DNA of 64,000 nucleotides, taken from NCBI GenBank assembly GCA_027972325.1, contig JAPMOS010000028.1, positions 1-64,000 of the forward strand, read 5' to 3'. The stretch is from Paratrimastix pyriformis. Lineage: Eukaryota > Preaxostyla > Paratrimastigidae. Both the position numbers and the translations under genes were made by a program. This document shows positions 19,669-32,098 of the stretch, one piece after another. Every line of letters begins with the position of its first letter. The first letter of the stretch is position 1. The notes under the pieces are model-generated. The model ran no database searches, had not been told where the DNA came from, and worked only from the letters and a program-made list of their open reading frames with translations.

Positions 19669-22600
19669 GGCGCCGGCCGGTCGTCGCTTCAGCTTCGAGG
19701 AGCCCCGAGGGGCAGAGGGCCAGGGCCCGTTGGCTCGCCGGCCCACCGGCTGCCGTGGAGGCGGTTCGGCGGGCGCCAAGCCAGGCGCCGAGGTCCCCCG
19801 AGGGATTGAGCCCGGCCCGGGGACCCTGCTGTGGATATGGATGGTTGGGCGATGCACATGGCCAGGCAGCTGAGGCCGCGTCAGCGGCTGGATGGCGCCG
19901 TCGGGTTTCGTTACGCGGGGCCGCCGTGCAAAAGCAAACAGGGGCCCCATCGCAAGCGCAGCGTCCCATCGTCTCGTGTCTTCGCCGTCAGCGGGGGGCC
20001 GAGAGCAGCGGCATGGGCAGGCCCGAGAGAACCTCCAATTCTGCGCCCGCCGCCCCACCCATGGTGGTGAGGAGGGAGGAGGGAGGAGGAGGAGGAGGAG
20101 GAGGGAGGAGGGAGGAGGGAGGAGGGAGGAGGGAGGAGGGAGGAGGGAGGAGGGAGGAGGGAGGAGGAGGAGGGAGGAGGGAGGAGGGAGGAGGGAGGAG
20201 GGAGGAGGAGGAGGGAGGGAGGGAGGAGGGAGGGAGGGAGGAGGGAGGAGGGAGGAGGAGGGAGGGAGGAGGGAGGAGGGAGGAGGGAGGAGGAGGGAGG
20301 GAGGGAGGAGGGAGGAGGAGGAGGAGGGAAGAGAAGGGATTCCGAGGCGGCGGCGGCGGCGGCGGCGGCATGCTGGGCGGACCGATGGCAGGGCTGGCGT
20401 TCCAGTTGGCCCGGCAGAGACGCACCGCGCACAGGGCCAAGCACAGGGCCAAGGCACCCGCCAGGCCGTAATACTGCCCATGGGGATGGGCGCAGGGGGG
20501 CGGGTCAGCCAAAGAGAAGGCGGATCGCAGGGGCCCAGGGCGGCGAGAGGGCGGGGGACAAGAGGGCCGAGGGGCATGGCGCGGACCCAACTGGCACCGA
20601 CGAGGAACTGCAGGAGGAATGGCCACCCGCTCCAGGCCAGTGTGCGAGAGCGAGCACAGGAATTCCTGAGGAGGGCGGTGGGGGCGGGGTCCGTGACGAC
20701 TGATGGGCCGTCTCCCTGTGGGGGTGGTGCCTCCCGGCGGCGGCCACCGGAGGGCGGCAAGGGAGACGGAGGGCGGCAGCAAGGGAGGCGGAGAGCGGAG
20801 AGGGCGGAGAGGGCGGAGAGCGGAGAGGGCGGAGAGGGCGGAGAGCGGAGAGGGCGGAGAGGGCGGAGAGCGGAGAGGGCGGAGAGGGCGGAGGGCGGAG
20901 AGGACGGGGGGGGGGGGGGGGGGGGGCGGACCGCCACAGGGGGCCCAGCAAGAAGGCCGCCTTGGTGGGCAGGGCGATGAGGGTCTTGTAGCCGGCCCAG
21001 AGGGCCTTCGAGGCCACAGGGCCACCCAGGCCAGGACGGCCCCTGGATGGGGTGGTAGGCCGTGAAGCAGTCGGCGTAGCGCGCCTGCAGGGTCCAGCTG
21101 CCCGCCAGGACCAGCAGCCAGACGACCTGGGACAGCCACATGTACCAGATCTCGGCGAAGTGGGTGATGGCCGTCAGCAGCATGTTCAGCACGGCCCACA
21201 GGCCCTGGGACGGGGTCTGGTTGAGGACCCACCCCAGCGGCCCCGTGGCCAGGGCCGCCTGCAGGCCGACCCACACCGGGAAGCCCAGCACTGGCCGCCC
21301 CAGGCGCCACCACCCGGGGGGAGAGCCGAACCGAAATCAACCAACCCGGCCGGGGGGGGGGGGGGGGGGAGAGGGACAGGGGCCGGTGAGGTGCAACGGG
21401 CGGACGGGCCTGGAGGAAGAGGCACACCAGCTGGCCCAGCGAGGGCAGCGAGACCGGGGGCAGCGAGCGCTGGATGGCCGCCAGGGCAACCTGAGGGAGC
21501 GCCCCCAGCCGGGTCCGCACCGAGGGGGCCGGCGCCTCCGGGGGCGCATCCTGGTCTGGCGGCCGCGTGGTCGCCGATGGGGCGGGGGGGACGGTCCCCG
21601 GGGTGGGCGCTTCGGGTGCGGTCGGCGCGGCCGTCGGGGCGGGGGCCGGGGCGGCCGTGGGCATGACCCAGGTGACGAGCTCCTCCTCGGGCTGGTTGGG
21701 GGCGGCGCGGGGCGTCCCCTCGGCGGCCTGGTCCTCGTCGACCATGACGTACGTGCGCCCGTCGGCCCTCCGCCGCATGGCAAAGGGCAGCGGCATCCCC
21801 AGCCCCGGGGCCCCTCCGGCGCTGTTGGACTCGTGCTCCACGCCCATGCCCACGTCCATGCCCACGTCCATGCCCACGTCCACGCCCTGCTCGTCGCCCT
21901 CGCCGATGGGGTGCAGGGGCCGGCCCTGCTGCTGCCGGGGCTGGACCTGGCTGGACCGGCTGGGCGCCCGATGCGAGGCCGAGGCCGGGGCCGAGGCGGG
22001 CCCCAAGGGGCGGCTCAGGGCCCCATGGATGCGACGTGGGACGCTCAGAGTCTCCCCCGGCCCCGCCCACGGGGCACCGCCGAGCGGCACTGCAGCCCCG
22101 CTGCCTGCCCACCCGGGTGGGGGAGTCGCAAGGGCACGAGCGGGCTGAGGGCCCGCCGCCAGGGGCTCAGAGGGGACCCGGGGCAGCGGCGGCAGCGATG
22201 GAGCCGTGGCTCGAAGGGAGCCGGGCGGGGCCGCCGAGGGCCCATGGCCGAGCGGAGTGGCAGGCCCATGACCAAGCGGGGGGGGCGGGCCGCCGGGGCC
22301 GGGCTGCTGACCGAAAAGGAGGACGCGCGGAGCCGGAGAGGAGGGCCGCTCGATGCGTGGGAGGGAGCGGGTGCGCCCGTGGGTGCCGATGGCTGGTGCG
22401 GGGGCAGCGAACGCGGCGGTCGTCGCCGTGGCCGTGGCCGTGGCAGCCTCGAAGGGTCCGCCCTCGCCCTCGCCCTCGCCCTCGCCCTCGCCCTCGCCCT
22501 CGCCCTCGCCCTCGCCTGGGGCCGCGCGGAACGGATGGCGTGCGCGGCGGCGGGGCCGGGCACGTGTGGGGTGCCGAGTTGGCGGCGGCGCATGGGCTCA

Positions 22601-25600
22601 TCGGGTGTGAGGGCGGCCGCACGGGCCACCAGGGTCGAAGAGGCAGCCGACTCGGGGGCCTCGCCAGCGACCCGATGGCGGCGGGCTGCCCCGTGGCGGG
22701 GGCGGGCCGCAGGTTCGGGATTGCCGACCGCCCGGAGGCCCCAGTCGCGGCTCCACAGCCCAACGGGCTGCCCCAGGGTCACCACGAAGAAGAACGGGAT
22801 CTGCACCACGGCCACCGCGAAGGACAGCTGGCGGCCGCACGCAGACACCCAGGGGGGGGAGGGGTGGTGGGTTGGACGAGCACGACGGGCAAGCAGGACA
22901 GCGGGCATGGGCAGGCAGCGGACATGGACAGGGCAGCGGGTGGGGGCGGGCGGGGGCGGGGCTGGGTGCGCGTGGGCGGGGGTGGCATGGGCTGGGCGGG
23001 GACCTCGTTAAGGAGCGTGATAACGAAGGCGGCGAGGGTGTAGAAGCAGAACTGCTCGCCGTCCCAGAGCCAGTCGGCCGCCTTGGTGCGGGCAAAGGCC
23101 GTCAGGTACGAGGCCGCCCACATGAGGGCGCTGCTCGTGTAGCGGCGCCACCCCTGCGGCCGGGCGGACCCCCGGGCGGCCAGCCGGAGCGGCTCCCAGG
23201 GCTGCAGGTCGGGGGCTCCGGTCGCCTCCGCCCCGCCCGAGGTGGCTGCCCTGGTTGCCCGCCCGCCCCGGGGCCGCTCCTTGTCGGTGCGCTCCTCTGG
23301 GGTCCGCCCGAGGGCCGTGGCCGTGGATGGCGGCCCGACCAGCAGGGCCGGCAGCGCGGGGGGCAGCGGGGCCAGCGGGGGCGCGGCGGGGAAGCAGCGC
23401 CAGACCATGTACCAGAAGAGCGGGTAGCACAGGATCCCCAGCAGCTGCCGACGGCAGGCCCGGGCGGCACCGGATGCCCACCCGAGGCGCGAGGGGGTCG
23501 GTGGCCAGCGGGTGGGTGAGGGAGCGTGGTGAGCGTCGTGGTGCTGGCAGGTGGGGGCAGGTGGGGGGCAGGTGGGGGCAGGTGGGGGCAGGTGGGGGCA
23601 GGTGGGGGCAGGTGGGGGCCAGGTGGGGGCAGGTGGAGGGCAGGTGGGGGGCAGGTGGGGGGCAGGTGCGCACCTTGAATGGGGTCATGACGACGTGCGG
23701 CACCAGGAGCAGGGTCCGGGTGAAGCTGATCCAGATCGTGCGCCGCAGGGCCAGCAGCAGGCGCCCCAGTCGGGTGGGGCGATCATCATCATCCTCGCCC
23801 GCCCCGGGGTCCGCCGCCACACCGCTCGCCGCCCGTGGAGCCGCCGCTGCCGCCGCCGCGGGGTGGTCCTTCGGGGCCGCGGGTGGCGCCTCGGGGGCTC
23901 CGGGGGCCACAGAATCCCCTCGAGGACCGGCGGCGATGGGAGGCGGCGCAACGAGCGGCGATGCGGCGGCCGGGCGGGCATCGGCACCCGGCGGGGGGTG
24001 AGGTCCCCTGGCCGCACGGCCGGATGCGCGGAAGCGTGCCCAGGCACGGCGGGAGCCACGGATGAGCCGAGGCGCCTGCGCGCAGGGAGGCGATCCAGGC
24101 AGCCGCGTGAGGACGAGGCCCGAGATGCGCCCCCAGGCAGGGCCAGCAGGGAGGTGCGGGGGGGCCGAGGGTCCGAGTGAGCAGAGCGCCCACGAGGGCA
24201 CCGCCATGCGAGCAGCAGCGGCGGGGCGGCGGGGGACGGGCCTGGAGGAGCAGCAGCAGGGTCACCAGGGCCACCGCGATGGTGACCAGGATGGAGAGGT
24301 GCCACCACCCGTGCCGCAGCACCAGCCGGTGGTAGGCCAGCATGGGCGGCTGCCGCGAGGCCGGCTTCGGCTGGCCGGCCCGGGACGAGGCGATGGGGTA
24401 CACCTGAGCCGAGGCCCATCGCCCAGCCGCCCCGGCGAGCAGAGGATGTCGAACCCAAACCCAAAACCCAAACCCAAACCCAAACCCAAAACCCAAAACC
24501 CAAAACCCAAAACCCAAACCCAACCCAACCCAACCCAACCCAACCCAACCCAACCCAACCCAACACAACCCAACACAAGGGCACACGCAGGAAGGCCAGC
24601 GCTGAAGAGGCAAACGGAGCCGGGGCCAGGGGCGGTGCGAGTGGGAGGGCAGACCATGCGGTGGTGGCGGCGGGCGGTGCGGATGACGTCGGCCAGAAGC
24701 AGCGGCAACGGCCAGAGCAGGCAGGCCAGCAGGAGCCCCAGCAGGCTCGCAAGCAGGTCGAGGGGCGCCACCAGCAGCAACAGCAGCACTCGCCCGCGCC
24801 GCTGCATGGGCCGCGGAAGCTGCACCACCACCGAACCATTGATCCATTGATCCATTGATCCATTGATCCATTGATCCATTGATCCATTGATCCATTGATC
24901 CATTGATCCATTGATCCATTGATCCATTGATCCATTGATCCATTGAACCACCGCGCCACCGCGCCACCGCGCCACCGCGCCACCGCGCCACCGCGCCACC
25001 GCGCCACCGCGCCACCGCGCCACCGCGCCACCGCGCCACCGCGCCACCGCGCCACCGCGCCACCGCGCCACCGCGCCACCGCGCCACCGCGCCACCGCGC
25101 CACCGCGCCACCGCGCCACCGCGCCACCGCGCCACCGCGCCACCGCGCCACCGCGCCACCGCGCCACCGCGCCACCGCGCCACCGCGCCATCGAACCCCC
25201 TGGGCGGGCGGTGAACCCACGATCGGGCAGGCCACCCCCGGACCGACCTGCATGCAGTAGACTAGGTCGGGGATGCGCCAGGGCACGGCCAGGGCCACCG
25301 CGATGGCCGCGCCGACGGGGACCAGGTCGAAGAGCCACTCGCGGAACTGGGCGGTCACGGCCGGGTGCAGAAAGACGAACTGCCCCCCCAGCGGCCCGCG
25401 CGCGGCGCAGAGGTGGTCAGTGCAGCCCAGCAGCGGCGCCCGAGGAGCCACCCCCCTGCCCCACAGCGGCCCCCTCGGGTCCGGATGACGCGCCCTCTGC
25501 CGCCACGGGTGTGATGGGCTTGGGGGGAGGGGCGGACCCTGCCCGAGACGTGCATGGCCCGCCAGAGGGCCGGCAGGCGCCAGCCGGTGAGGGCGATCAG

Positions 25601-27113
25601 GACGACCATCACCAGGCAGGGCACGTCCCGCACCAGGAAGACCGCCTGCTGCCACACCATGTTGCGCTTCTCCCACGCCGTCCGGTACTGCGCCCCATCC
25701 GCCCCAACGCCGCCCGCCCGCCCGCGGGATGGATGAGAGGGACGGAAGCCCGCGGGAAGGGAGGAACGGAGGCCCACGGGAAGGGAGGGACAGGGGGAGG
25801 GGGAATGGGAAGGGGGGGGGGGGGGGGGGGGGTGAGGGCAGGCGCCGACCTTGCCCGAGAAGAGGTTCCAGCACATGATGGGCAGCCGCCACGTCAGCAG
25901 GCAGGCCGTGGCCGCGTACGGGAAGTCCTGCCCGCCCGCCCGCCCGCCCGCCCGCCCGCCCGCCCGCCCGCCCGCCCGCCCGCCCGCCCGCCCGCCCGCC
26001 CAGCCACGCCCCCAGCCACGGCACGATGAATGACGGCCCACACAGCACACCCGCCCGTGGTGACAAGGGGAGGGGAGGGGAGGGGAGGGGGCGGCGCGGG
26101 CCTGGATGCCCTCCGACAGGTGATGCAGCACAATCCGCCGCCGCACCGCCGCGCCGGTCGGGTCGCGGGCATGCGCCCCCTCGAGGCCGCCCCGGGTGGG
26201 GGTGGACTCAGTCGGGGCGGCACTGGCCGCAGGGGCGGGCGAGACGAGCTGTGGCGCCGCCCTTTGGGGCTCGGGCCCTGCGGGGGGGACGGAGGACGAC
26301 CGGCCCAGAGGCGCGTCCGCTTGGGGCGGTTCCGCTGCGGCTGGATGCTGATGGGGCACAGTGCCCGCTGCGGCTGGCGATGGAGGGGCCCCACGTTCGT
26401 GGTGGTGGTGGTGGTGGTGGTGATGGCTGTGGGTCGCATGATGGGGGCACCGGAGCGGGCGCGCCTGCATGGACGGGGCAGCGACACGGCCGGCCCCAGG
26501 ATCCCGAGCCGCCTGGGCGGGGGCGTGCTGCTTGCCTGAGAGGCCGCCACCCCAAACGACGCCCAGTGGGCCGGCAGGCTGCGGGGAGCTGGCAGCCGCG
26601 GGCCGTGGGGCCGAGGCCACACGAGGGCGGCCACTCGGCGCGCGACCCTGCCACCAGGGAAGGGCCGAAGGGAGGGATGGGCCCGGGGCAGGGGGGACGG
26701 GGAGGCGGGGCGGACGGTGCAGAGGTCGCGCAGGAGGAGCGGCAGACGCCACACGAAGAGCACCGCCACCAGGAGGCCCACCACGACGAAGGGCAGGTCG
26801 CCCAGCAGCTGGGCCCCCTGGCCCACCAGGGCCCGCTGCAGGTCCGACAGGGCCCCGTACGCAGACTGGGCCCGGGGGCGGGCAGGTGGCACCCCAGGGG
26901 TCGGTGGCTGGCGCCGGGCCGGGCGGGCGGCGCGCATGTGGCGCAGGGTGCGAAGGGTTGCGGGGAGCCGGTAGAGGGTGCCCACCAGGAGCAGCCCCGC
27001 CAGGGCCGAGAGCAGGTCCACCAGCAAGAGCAGCCCCTGCGTGCCCACGACCGCCCGCACCTGCCACGAGCGGCTCCTCGGGCGCGGCACATGCAGCCCC
27101 AGCAGCGGACCAT

Positions 27114-27146
<33 letters not shown>

Positions 27147-29225
27147 TGGTGGTGGTGGTGGCGGTGGCGGTGGCGGTGGCGGTGGCGGTGGCGGTGGCGG
27201 TGGCGGTGGCGGCGGTGGCGACGGCGGTGGCGGCGGCGGTGGTGGTGGCGGCGGCGGCGGCACGGGGACCCCGGTCGCCATCGCAGGAACCAGGGCCGGG
27301 GCAGGGCGATGACGCTGGGATGGCCTCAGGGACGGGAGATGACGCTGGGATGGCCTCAGGGCAGGGCGATGACGCTGGGATGGCCTCAGGGACGGGGCCG
27401 AGGAGGGGGGGCGGAGGGGTCGCATTGGAGGTGGGGGGGGAGACGGGAGAGACGGGCGGTGTGGCGCTGCTGGCGGCGATGGGCCTGGGTGCCCCGCTGG
27501 GGGCGCGAGGGAGCCGCGGGGCGGGGCCGCACAGGACCCGGAGGAGGCGCGACCAGAGGGACCAGGCCCGGATGGGGACCACGGTCACCAGCAGCCCCAC
27601 CCCCAGCAGCCCCAGGTCCAGCAGCAGCAGCCCCGTGTGCCGCAAGCAGACGGCCCACCTGCTGTTGGCAGGGGCCTAAACGAGCGGCGAAGGACGGCCG
27701 GGATTGCATGGTGAGGACGGGTGAGGCCGGCACGCACGGCCGGGCAGGATGAGGCCGGCACGCATGGCCGGGCGGAGCAGACCCGGGCGAAATCGTGGAT
27801 CAGGGGCCACGTCCGGTAGCCCGAAAGCAGAGGGAGCAATGCGCACGTAAATGGCACCTGCGAGGGTGAGGACATCGGTCGAGGGGAGCGATCAGGCCGG
27901 TGGATGATGGCGGGGGGAGGGGGAATGGATGGAGGGCAGCCGGCCGGGGCGGCTCGGCTGGTTGGGGGGGGGGGGGGGGGGGGGGGGGGCAGACCAGTCG
28001 AGGCCGAGGCCCAGGGCGAGCTGCGCCAGGAGGAGCCCCCTATTGGCCAGGAAGGGGTCCCGCTGCAGGGCCATCTCCAGGAAGAGCTGCCCCAGTGCGT
28101 CCAAAGCCGCCGCCCCCGGGCCGCCATCGGGGGCCGTTCGGCCGGCCCGAACGCGAAAAGGCGTGGGGCGGGACTTGCCGCCGGCGGGCCCACCATCGGC
28201 CTCGGCATCGTCCCAGGCGGGGCTGCGGCGCCACCCGCGCACGACGCAGGATACCCGCCAGGGGGCCAGCAGGCCCAGGGCCACCCAAGCGGGCAGCGTG
28301 AGGCCGTACTCGAAGGCCGTCCGGAAGGCCTCCACGGCCGAGAAGAGCAGGAAGCCCCGGAAGGAGACACTCGGGGTCAGGGGGCGCTGCGGGGGCATGC
28401 CGGCCCGGCGCCGCTCGAAGGCTCGGTGGCTGGCCAGCAGCGGCCGGACCCTGGCAAGCGGAGACCCCAGCACGGCCGGTCCCCGGATGGGGGATGGGTG
28501 AGGGAGGGCAGCAGGGAGGAGGAGGCACAGGGGAGTGATATGTGGCGCAGCGGACCTGACGACCCCCAGGAAGACGATCGCGGTGCTGGTGAAGCCCAGC
28601 AGCGAGAGGAACGCCCACAGGATGTGGTCCAGCAGCGGCCCGCTGCACCACCGCCCGCCCAACCATAACAACCCGCCGGCCACGATCATGGTCTCGCAAA
28701 GGCGGCACCCGGCGGGATCCACTGTGACCCGCGGGAGGACACAGGACGTGGTGGGGACAGGCGGCGGGTCGGGGCAGCGGCAGCGGGAGGGTGTGTGTGC
28801 GGGGGGGAGGGGGGGGGGGGGGGGGGGGGGGCAGCGAGGCAGACTATTGGGCGCGCAGGATGGTGATCACCCAAAACTGGTGCACCACGATCCCAAGGAC
28901 CAGTACGATCAGGCACCCTGGTACCCGAGGAAGGATTGGGTCAACAAGAATTGAAAGGGGACAGACCGACTGCGGCGAAGAGCCCCAGGAGATCGCTGTG
29001 CCCCAACCAAACTGAGACGATGAACGTGGAAAGAGGAAAGGCCAAGAAAAAGAGGGCCCATAGTAAGGCAAGCAAGAAGCGCACGGGTGAAAAACGCTCA
29101 AGAGAGCCAAAGAGTCGTGAAAACCCCCAGGCTGCGAATTGAACGGGAAGCGAAATCGCCCACAATGGCAAAGCAAATATCCCACTCCCCACAATCAAAA
29201 ATGTGCGAACCCACCCATGTGGCAT
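19661..29225 (-). CDS. Giant multi-pass membrane protein with WRLP modules
   Basis: I do not recognise the family. From MPHGWVRTFLIVGSG at 29225, a long series of exons encodes hydrophobic modules, many ending in a short WRLP-like motif after a transmembrane stretch: LLVGTLYRLPATL (about 26970), VAVLFVWRLPLLLRDL (26740), AACLLTWRLP (25900; read CLLTWRLPIMCW), LIALTGWRLPALWRAM (25570), VALAVPWRIPDLVYCM (25280) and LLACLLWPLPLLLADV (24700). Other hydrophobic exons lie near 28600, 28300, 27600, 24300, 23700, 23430, 23080, 22800, 21150 and 20980. An acidic Pro/Ala-rich linker lies at about 21430-21900. Donors such as 28966 (gtcggtctgt) join exons in frame. I estimate 15 to more than 20 membrane passes. 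The 3' end is unresolved: a possible stop at 19661 would overlap the CCDC40 stop tail-to-tail by a few bases. It could be a transporter, channel or scaffold; no catalytic motif was seen. It is divergent from TRMO, with 86 bp between starts. Confidence 0.55.
20066..20331. repeat. GAGGGAG/GGA purine satellite
   Basis: Long AGG/GGAGGGA purine-rich array in the 3' part of the giant membrane-protein gene, most likely intronic. It is open as Pro/Ser or Gly/Arg/Glu in several frames. Confidence 0.88.
20779..20930. repeat. GAGAGCGGAGAGGGCG array plus poly-G
   Basis: Tandem GCGGAGAG units followed by a run of about 22 G at 20908-20928. Intronic in the membrane-protein gene. Confidence 0.88.
22459..22518. 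repeat. CCTCGC hexamer array
   Basis: About ten copies of CCCTCG/CCTCGC in the membrane-protein gene. Confidence 0.85.
23543..23672. repeat. 10-bp AGGTGGGGGC satellite
   Basis: About 12 copies of GGCAGGTGGGG-like units in an intron next to the exon encoding VPHVVMTPFKV. Confidence 0.9.
24446..24585. repeat. ACCCAA array
   Basis: CCCAAA/CCCAA units, first six-base then five-base, in an intron of the membrane-protein gene. Confidence 0.88.
24834..24941. repeat. 8-bp ATTGATCC satellite
   Basis: About 13 perfect copies of ATTGATCC, directly adjoining a second, unrelated 8-bp satellite. It is AT-richer than everything around it. Confidence 0.93.
24944..25191. repeat. 8-bp GCGCCACC satellite
   Basis: About 30 perfect copies of GCGCCACC abutting the ATTGATCC array within the same intron. 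Two different octamer satellites side by side imply independent expansion of a common period. Confidence 0.94.
25928..26002. repeat. CCCG tetramer array
   Basis: About 18 copies of CCCG in an intron adjoining the exon encoding TWRLPIMCW. The nearby 25817-25832 segment is a poly-G run. Confidence 0.9.
27117..27264. repeat. GGTGGC/GGCGGT array
   Basis: GGN-type repeats in the membrane-protein gene. They could encode Pro-rich linker or be intronic. Poly-G runs also occur at 27967-27991 and 28801-28832. Confidence 0.8.
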
Positions 29226-29311
29226 TGGGCGCCGCGAGAGGTGTCAACAAAGTCCGAGACGATCAAAAGTATAGGAAATAGAGCCAGAAAGGTGCTGCAG
29301 ATTGTGTTGTG

Positions 29312-30229
29312 ATGGAAGAAGAGCCACCACGGAGCCGGCAGCAACTCATTTTGGATCAACTGACACTCCTTGAAGAAGACCTCAACAAATCTGTCGTCCA
29401 GGAAAAGGATCGGATTCGCCAACTGAAGACCGAAGCCATGAAAGTTGATAGGGAACTCGCCGAACGGAAGCGAAAGCTCCAGGATTTTAAAACCAAATTT
29501 CATCACAAGGCGACTGCAAGTCTGTGTGTATTCGACCCTGCGTATGACCCGGACCGAATTCCCACAGCTTCCCAGTGGGATCTGCCGGAAGACATCGCTC
29601 GACAACTTGCCGTCCCCTCACTGCGGCAACTGCCGTGTGCTCCGTTGGCTACTTTTCATCTCAACGCTTCCCAGGATGCCCCGAATCGCATTCGAGGGCG
29701 CCTCACTTTTGAGACCCGCTACCGAACGGCGCTGACTGATCTCGAGGGGTTCGGGAAGGCTTGGATCATCGCTCTTCGTCCCTCCTCGGAAGCAATAGCA
29801 CCCGTGCAGACCCAAGAAGATGATCCCGTCCCTCTCCAGTCCACGATGCCTTGTCGTCATTCTGCTGAATGTTTGATCCCCATACAAGTGGCACCCCCAT
29901 CCGGACAAAGCGGCAGCTCACCTTTGTCCCGTACCTTTTTGAGCCTCGTTACTGTGGGTCATGTAGATGTTCGGACCGGGACAGTAGAAGTGAGCTTCCC
30001 CCTAGAATCGGCACCTGTGACGGTTCCGGGTGAGCTTCCAAGGATGGCACTTGCCGAGCAAGATCTCATCCTCGACCTCAAGGTCTTCATTCCGCCGCGC
30101 TGCCAATTTCCTCTTATCTCCCAGCACTAGGTCTACCTGCCATACGTCGAGGCATGGAGCACACCAGATCAGCTTGCTGGGAGCGGACAAGCTGAAAAAA
30201 GGGCTTCTGTTGCTGCCCAGTATATTTGA
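29312..30229 (+). CDS. TRMO/TsaA-like tRNA methyltransferase (divergent)
   Basis: TrmO family proteins N6-methylate threonylcarbamoyladenosine-37 of tRNA using SAM and a beta-barrel TsaA fold. The ATG at 29312 gives an N-terminal coiled coil (LILDQLTLLEEDLNKS to about residue 65), then a barrel-like region with LTDLEGFGKAWII (compare LMGLEQFSHVWIL) and FLSLVTVGHVDVRTGTVEV. Splicing from gtcttc (intron about 30082-30135) joins LILDLK to VYLPYVEAWSTPDQL, giving the signature LDIKPYLPYADS of TrmO. The stop is at 30229. The usual R-P-N-x-I-G-L motif is not recognisable: the aligned segment reads SPLSRTFLSL. Either this is a divergent enzyme or I have missed a short exon. It lies 86 bp from the start of the divergent membrane-protein gene and 128 bp upstream of CIR1. 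Confidence 0.65.
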
Positions 30230-30357
30230 AGCTGCATCGACGTGCGCTGCAGCGTTCTTAAGAATCTCTGGCGTGAAAAACGACGGGATCAAATTTTCTG
30301 TCACTGGAACCCTCGAGGCGTAGACTAAAGAAGGCAACACCACCTCCGCATCAACAA

Positions 30358-32089
30358 ATGACGAAAGGATTAGCCTATTTGATGGGGAAATTCTTCCACC
30401 CCATGACCAAAATGAACCAACGGAAGAAATTTATCGCAGAGCAAAAGCATGTTGCCCAATTGAAGAAGCAGAAGGAACTGAGTGAACAGTACAAGAAAGA
30501 GAGTGCACAGCGCGAGTTACGCGGTCTATTATGTCAGACGAAGGAGGAGGCGGAACAGTATCACAAGCTAACTCCCATCTCGTTCATGTATGAAAAGCCA
30601 CCAGGTCTCCTGCCTTTTTGTGCTCACAACATTCGATCTTGAGCTAATCAGGTCTTGAGCTTTCCGAGAAAGCCCCACCCGATGACGGGGCGGCTGACGA
30701 TGCCGGTGCCCTCGATCCAGGCGAGTGCACTCCGACCCTCGTTCCCCGTGTGTCGACCCCTCCGCTGCCCGCCGGCACGTCGACGAGGCCAAGTACCCCG
30801 CCAAGGCCAAGCCGAGGCGTAGAGACCACTCTTGCTCTGGGGGGCACGGGCGATGCTGCGAGGCCGCCACCGATGGAGGAAGTTGGCGCCAACCTGCCCG
30901 AGGCCCCGGCCAAGAAGAAGGACCGCATGGACGAGAAGTTCAAGTTCCTCCAGGGGGCTCCGACCCAGGGCAAGTACACCAAAGACGTCGAAGTTCACCA
31001 CCGGCCATTCGCCATTGAGGTCCGTCCCTTCCCGCTCCATCCCCCCCCAGCCGCCATCATCATCCTCGCCCATCGATCGCCACCCGCCCCGCCACTCGGC
31101 ACGTATGGCGCTCATCCTCGTGTGCCCCCCAGGTTCGCAACGTGCAATGCACCCGCTGCGGCAGCTGGGGCCACCGTGCCGGTGACCGCGAGTGCCCCCT
31201 GCGGGACAGCAACCCCCTGGACCTGCAGCGGCACGCGTACGAAGACCCGCTAAGCTTCATGGAAAGCATGAAGGTCCGCGCCTCGTCTGGCCAGCCTGGG
31301 GCTGTGGTTGCCGCGCCTAGTTCGAACCCGAGCCGACTCTCTGCATCTGCATCTGCATCTGTCCGGCCTCCTGTTCGCCCCCCGCAGAAGGAGCACCAAG
31401 GGGACGCCGCCTGCCTCCCAGTCGACACACGGATGCCGGATGCGGCCCAGCAAGTCCGCGACCTGCCCCGTTCGGGCACGCTGGGCGCCCCCAGCCCCAG
31501 CCCCAGCCCCAGCCCCGCCACCTCGGCCAACGCGGTGGCCCTTGGCCCCGCGCCCGTGGTCCCCGTCGCACCCCTGCCCGTGGCTGGGGCGCCCCTGGTC
31601 CCGGCCGGCAGCGAGGTGGCCCGGGCCATGCTGGCCTCCCTCAACCCGCGCACCCGAGCCCGGGTCCTGCGCAGGCTCAAGGGCCAGCTGGGCGGGGCCA
31701 GCGGGGCGCTTGCGAAAAGCGGAAGCGAGAGCGACAGCGGAGACGACAGCGACAGCGACAGCGGCTCGGCATCGGCATCGGCATCGGCAGCGGGGGGCTC
31801 GGACTCGGGCTCCGGCTCGGACTCGGACCACAAGCGCACCAGGCGGCACAGGCACCACCGAAGCCACGGCCACGGCCACGGCCATAAGCACCACGGCCAC
31901 AAGCACCACCACCACCACCACAAGCACCACGGAGACGCCAAGGAAAAGACCCCTGCCGCGACACCCACTCCTACGCCGCCCATGGCACCCCCACCCGGCC
32001 CATACCGCCCCCCGTCGCCCCTGCCCTCTCTCTCGCTGCCCCTCCCACCCAGCCTGCCCAATGTGGCGCCCAAGCGGATGCGAATGTAG
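30358..32089 (+). CDS. CIR1: CIR1-like corepressor / splicing-associated protein
   Basis: CIR (CBF1-interacting corepressor) proteins are nuclear factors linked to Notch/RBPJ repression in animals and to the spliceosome more widely. The N-terminal CIR domain is KFFHPMTKMNQRKKFIAEQ to SFMYEKPPG. An intron (gtctcc...aatcag) joins PPG to LELSEKAPPDDG. The second conserved block, FKFLQGAPTQGKYTKD and RPFAIE, splices (gtccgt...ccccag) to VRNVQCTRCGSWGHRAGDREC, the family zinc knuckle with C-x2-C-x4-H-x6-C spacing. LASLNPRTRARVLRRLKGQ matches the helical LTTKQKQKLLRKL segment. The tail is Ser/Asp-rich and then strongly His/Lys-rich (HHHHHHKHH) with a Pro-rich end, in place of the RS-rich animal tail. 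The stop is at 32089, only 9 bp from the stop of the convergent METTL21-like gene. Confidence 0.9.
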
Positions 32090-32098
32090 AGGTGATGA

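Noticed and set aside
24834-25191. Repetitive proteins (MDQWINGS and WRGGAVAR repeats) on the minus strand
   Set aside because: Both come from 8-bp satellites with a 24-base reading period between exons of the membrane-protein gene; best explained as intron.
26403-26432. GTGGTG-rich stretch as a His-rich metal-binding domain
   Set aside because: On the minus strand it reads polyHis, but it sits in a simple-repeat region between membrane exons and is likely intronic.
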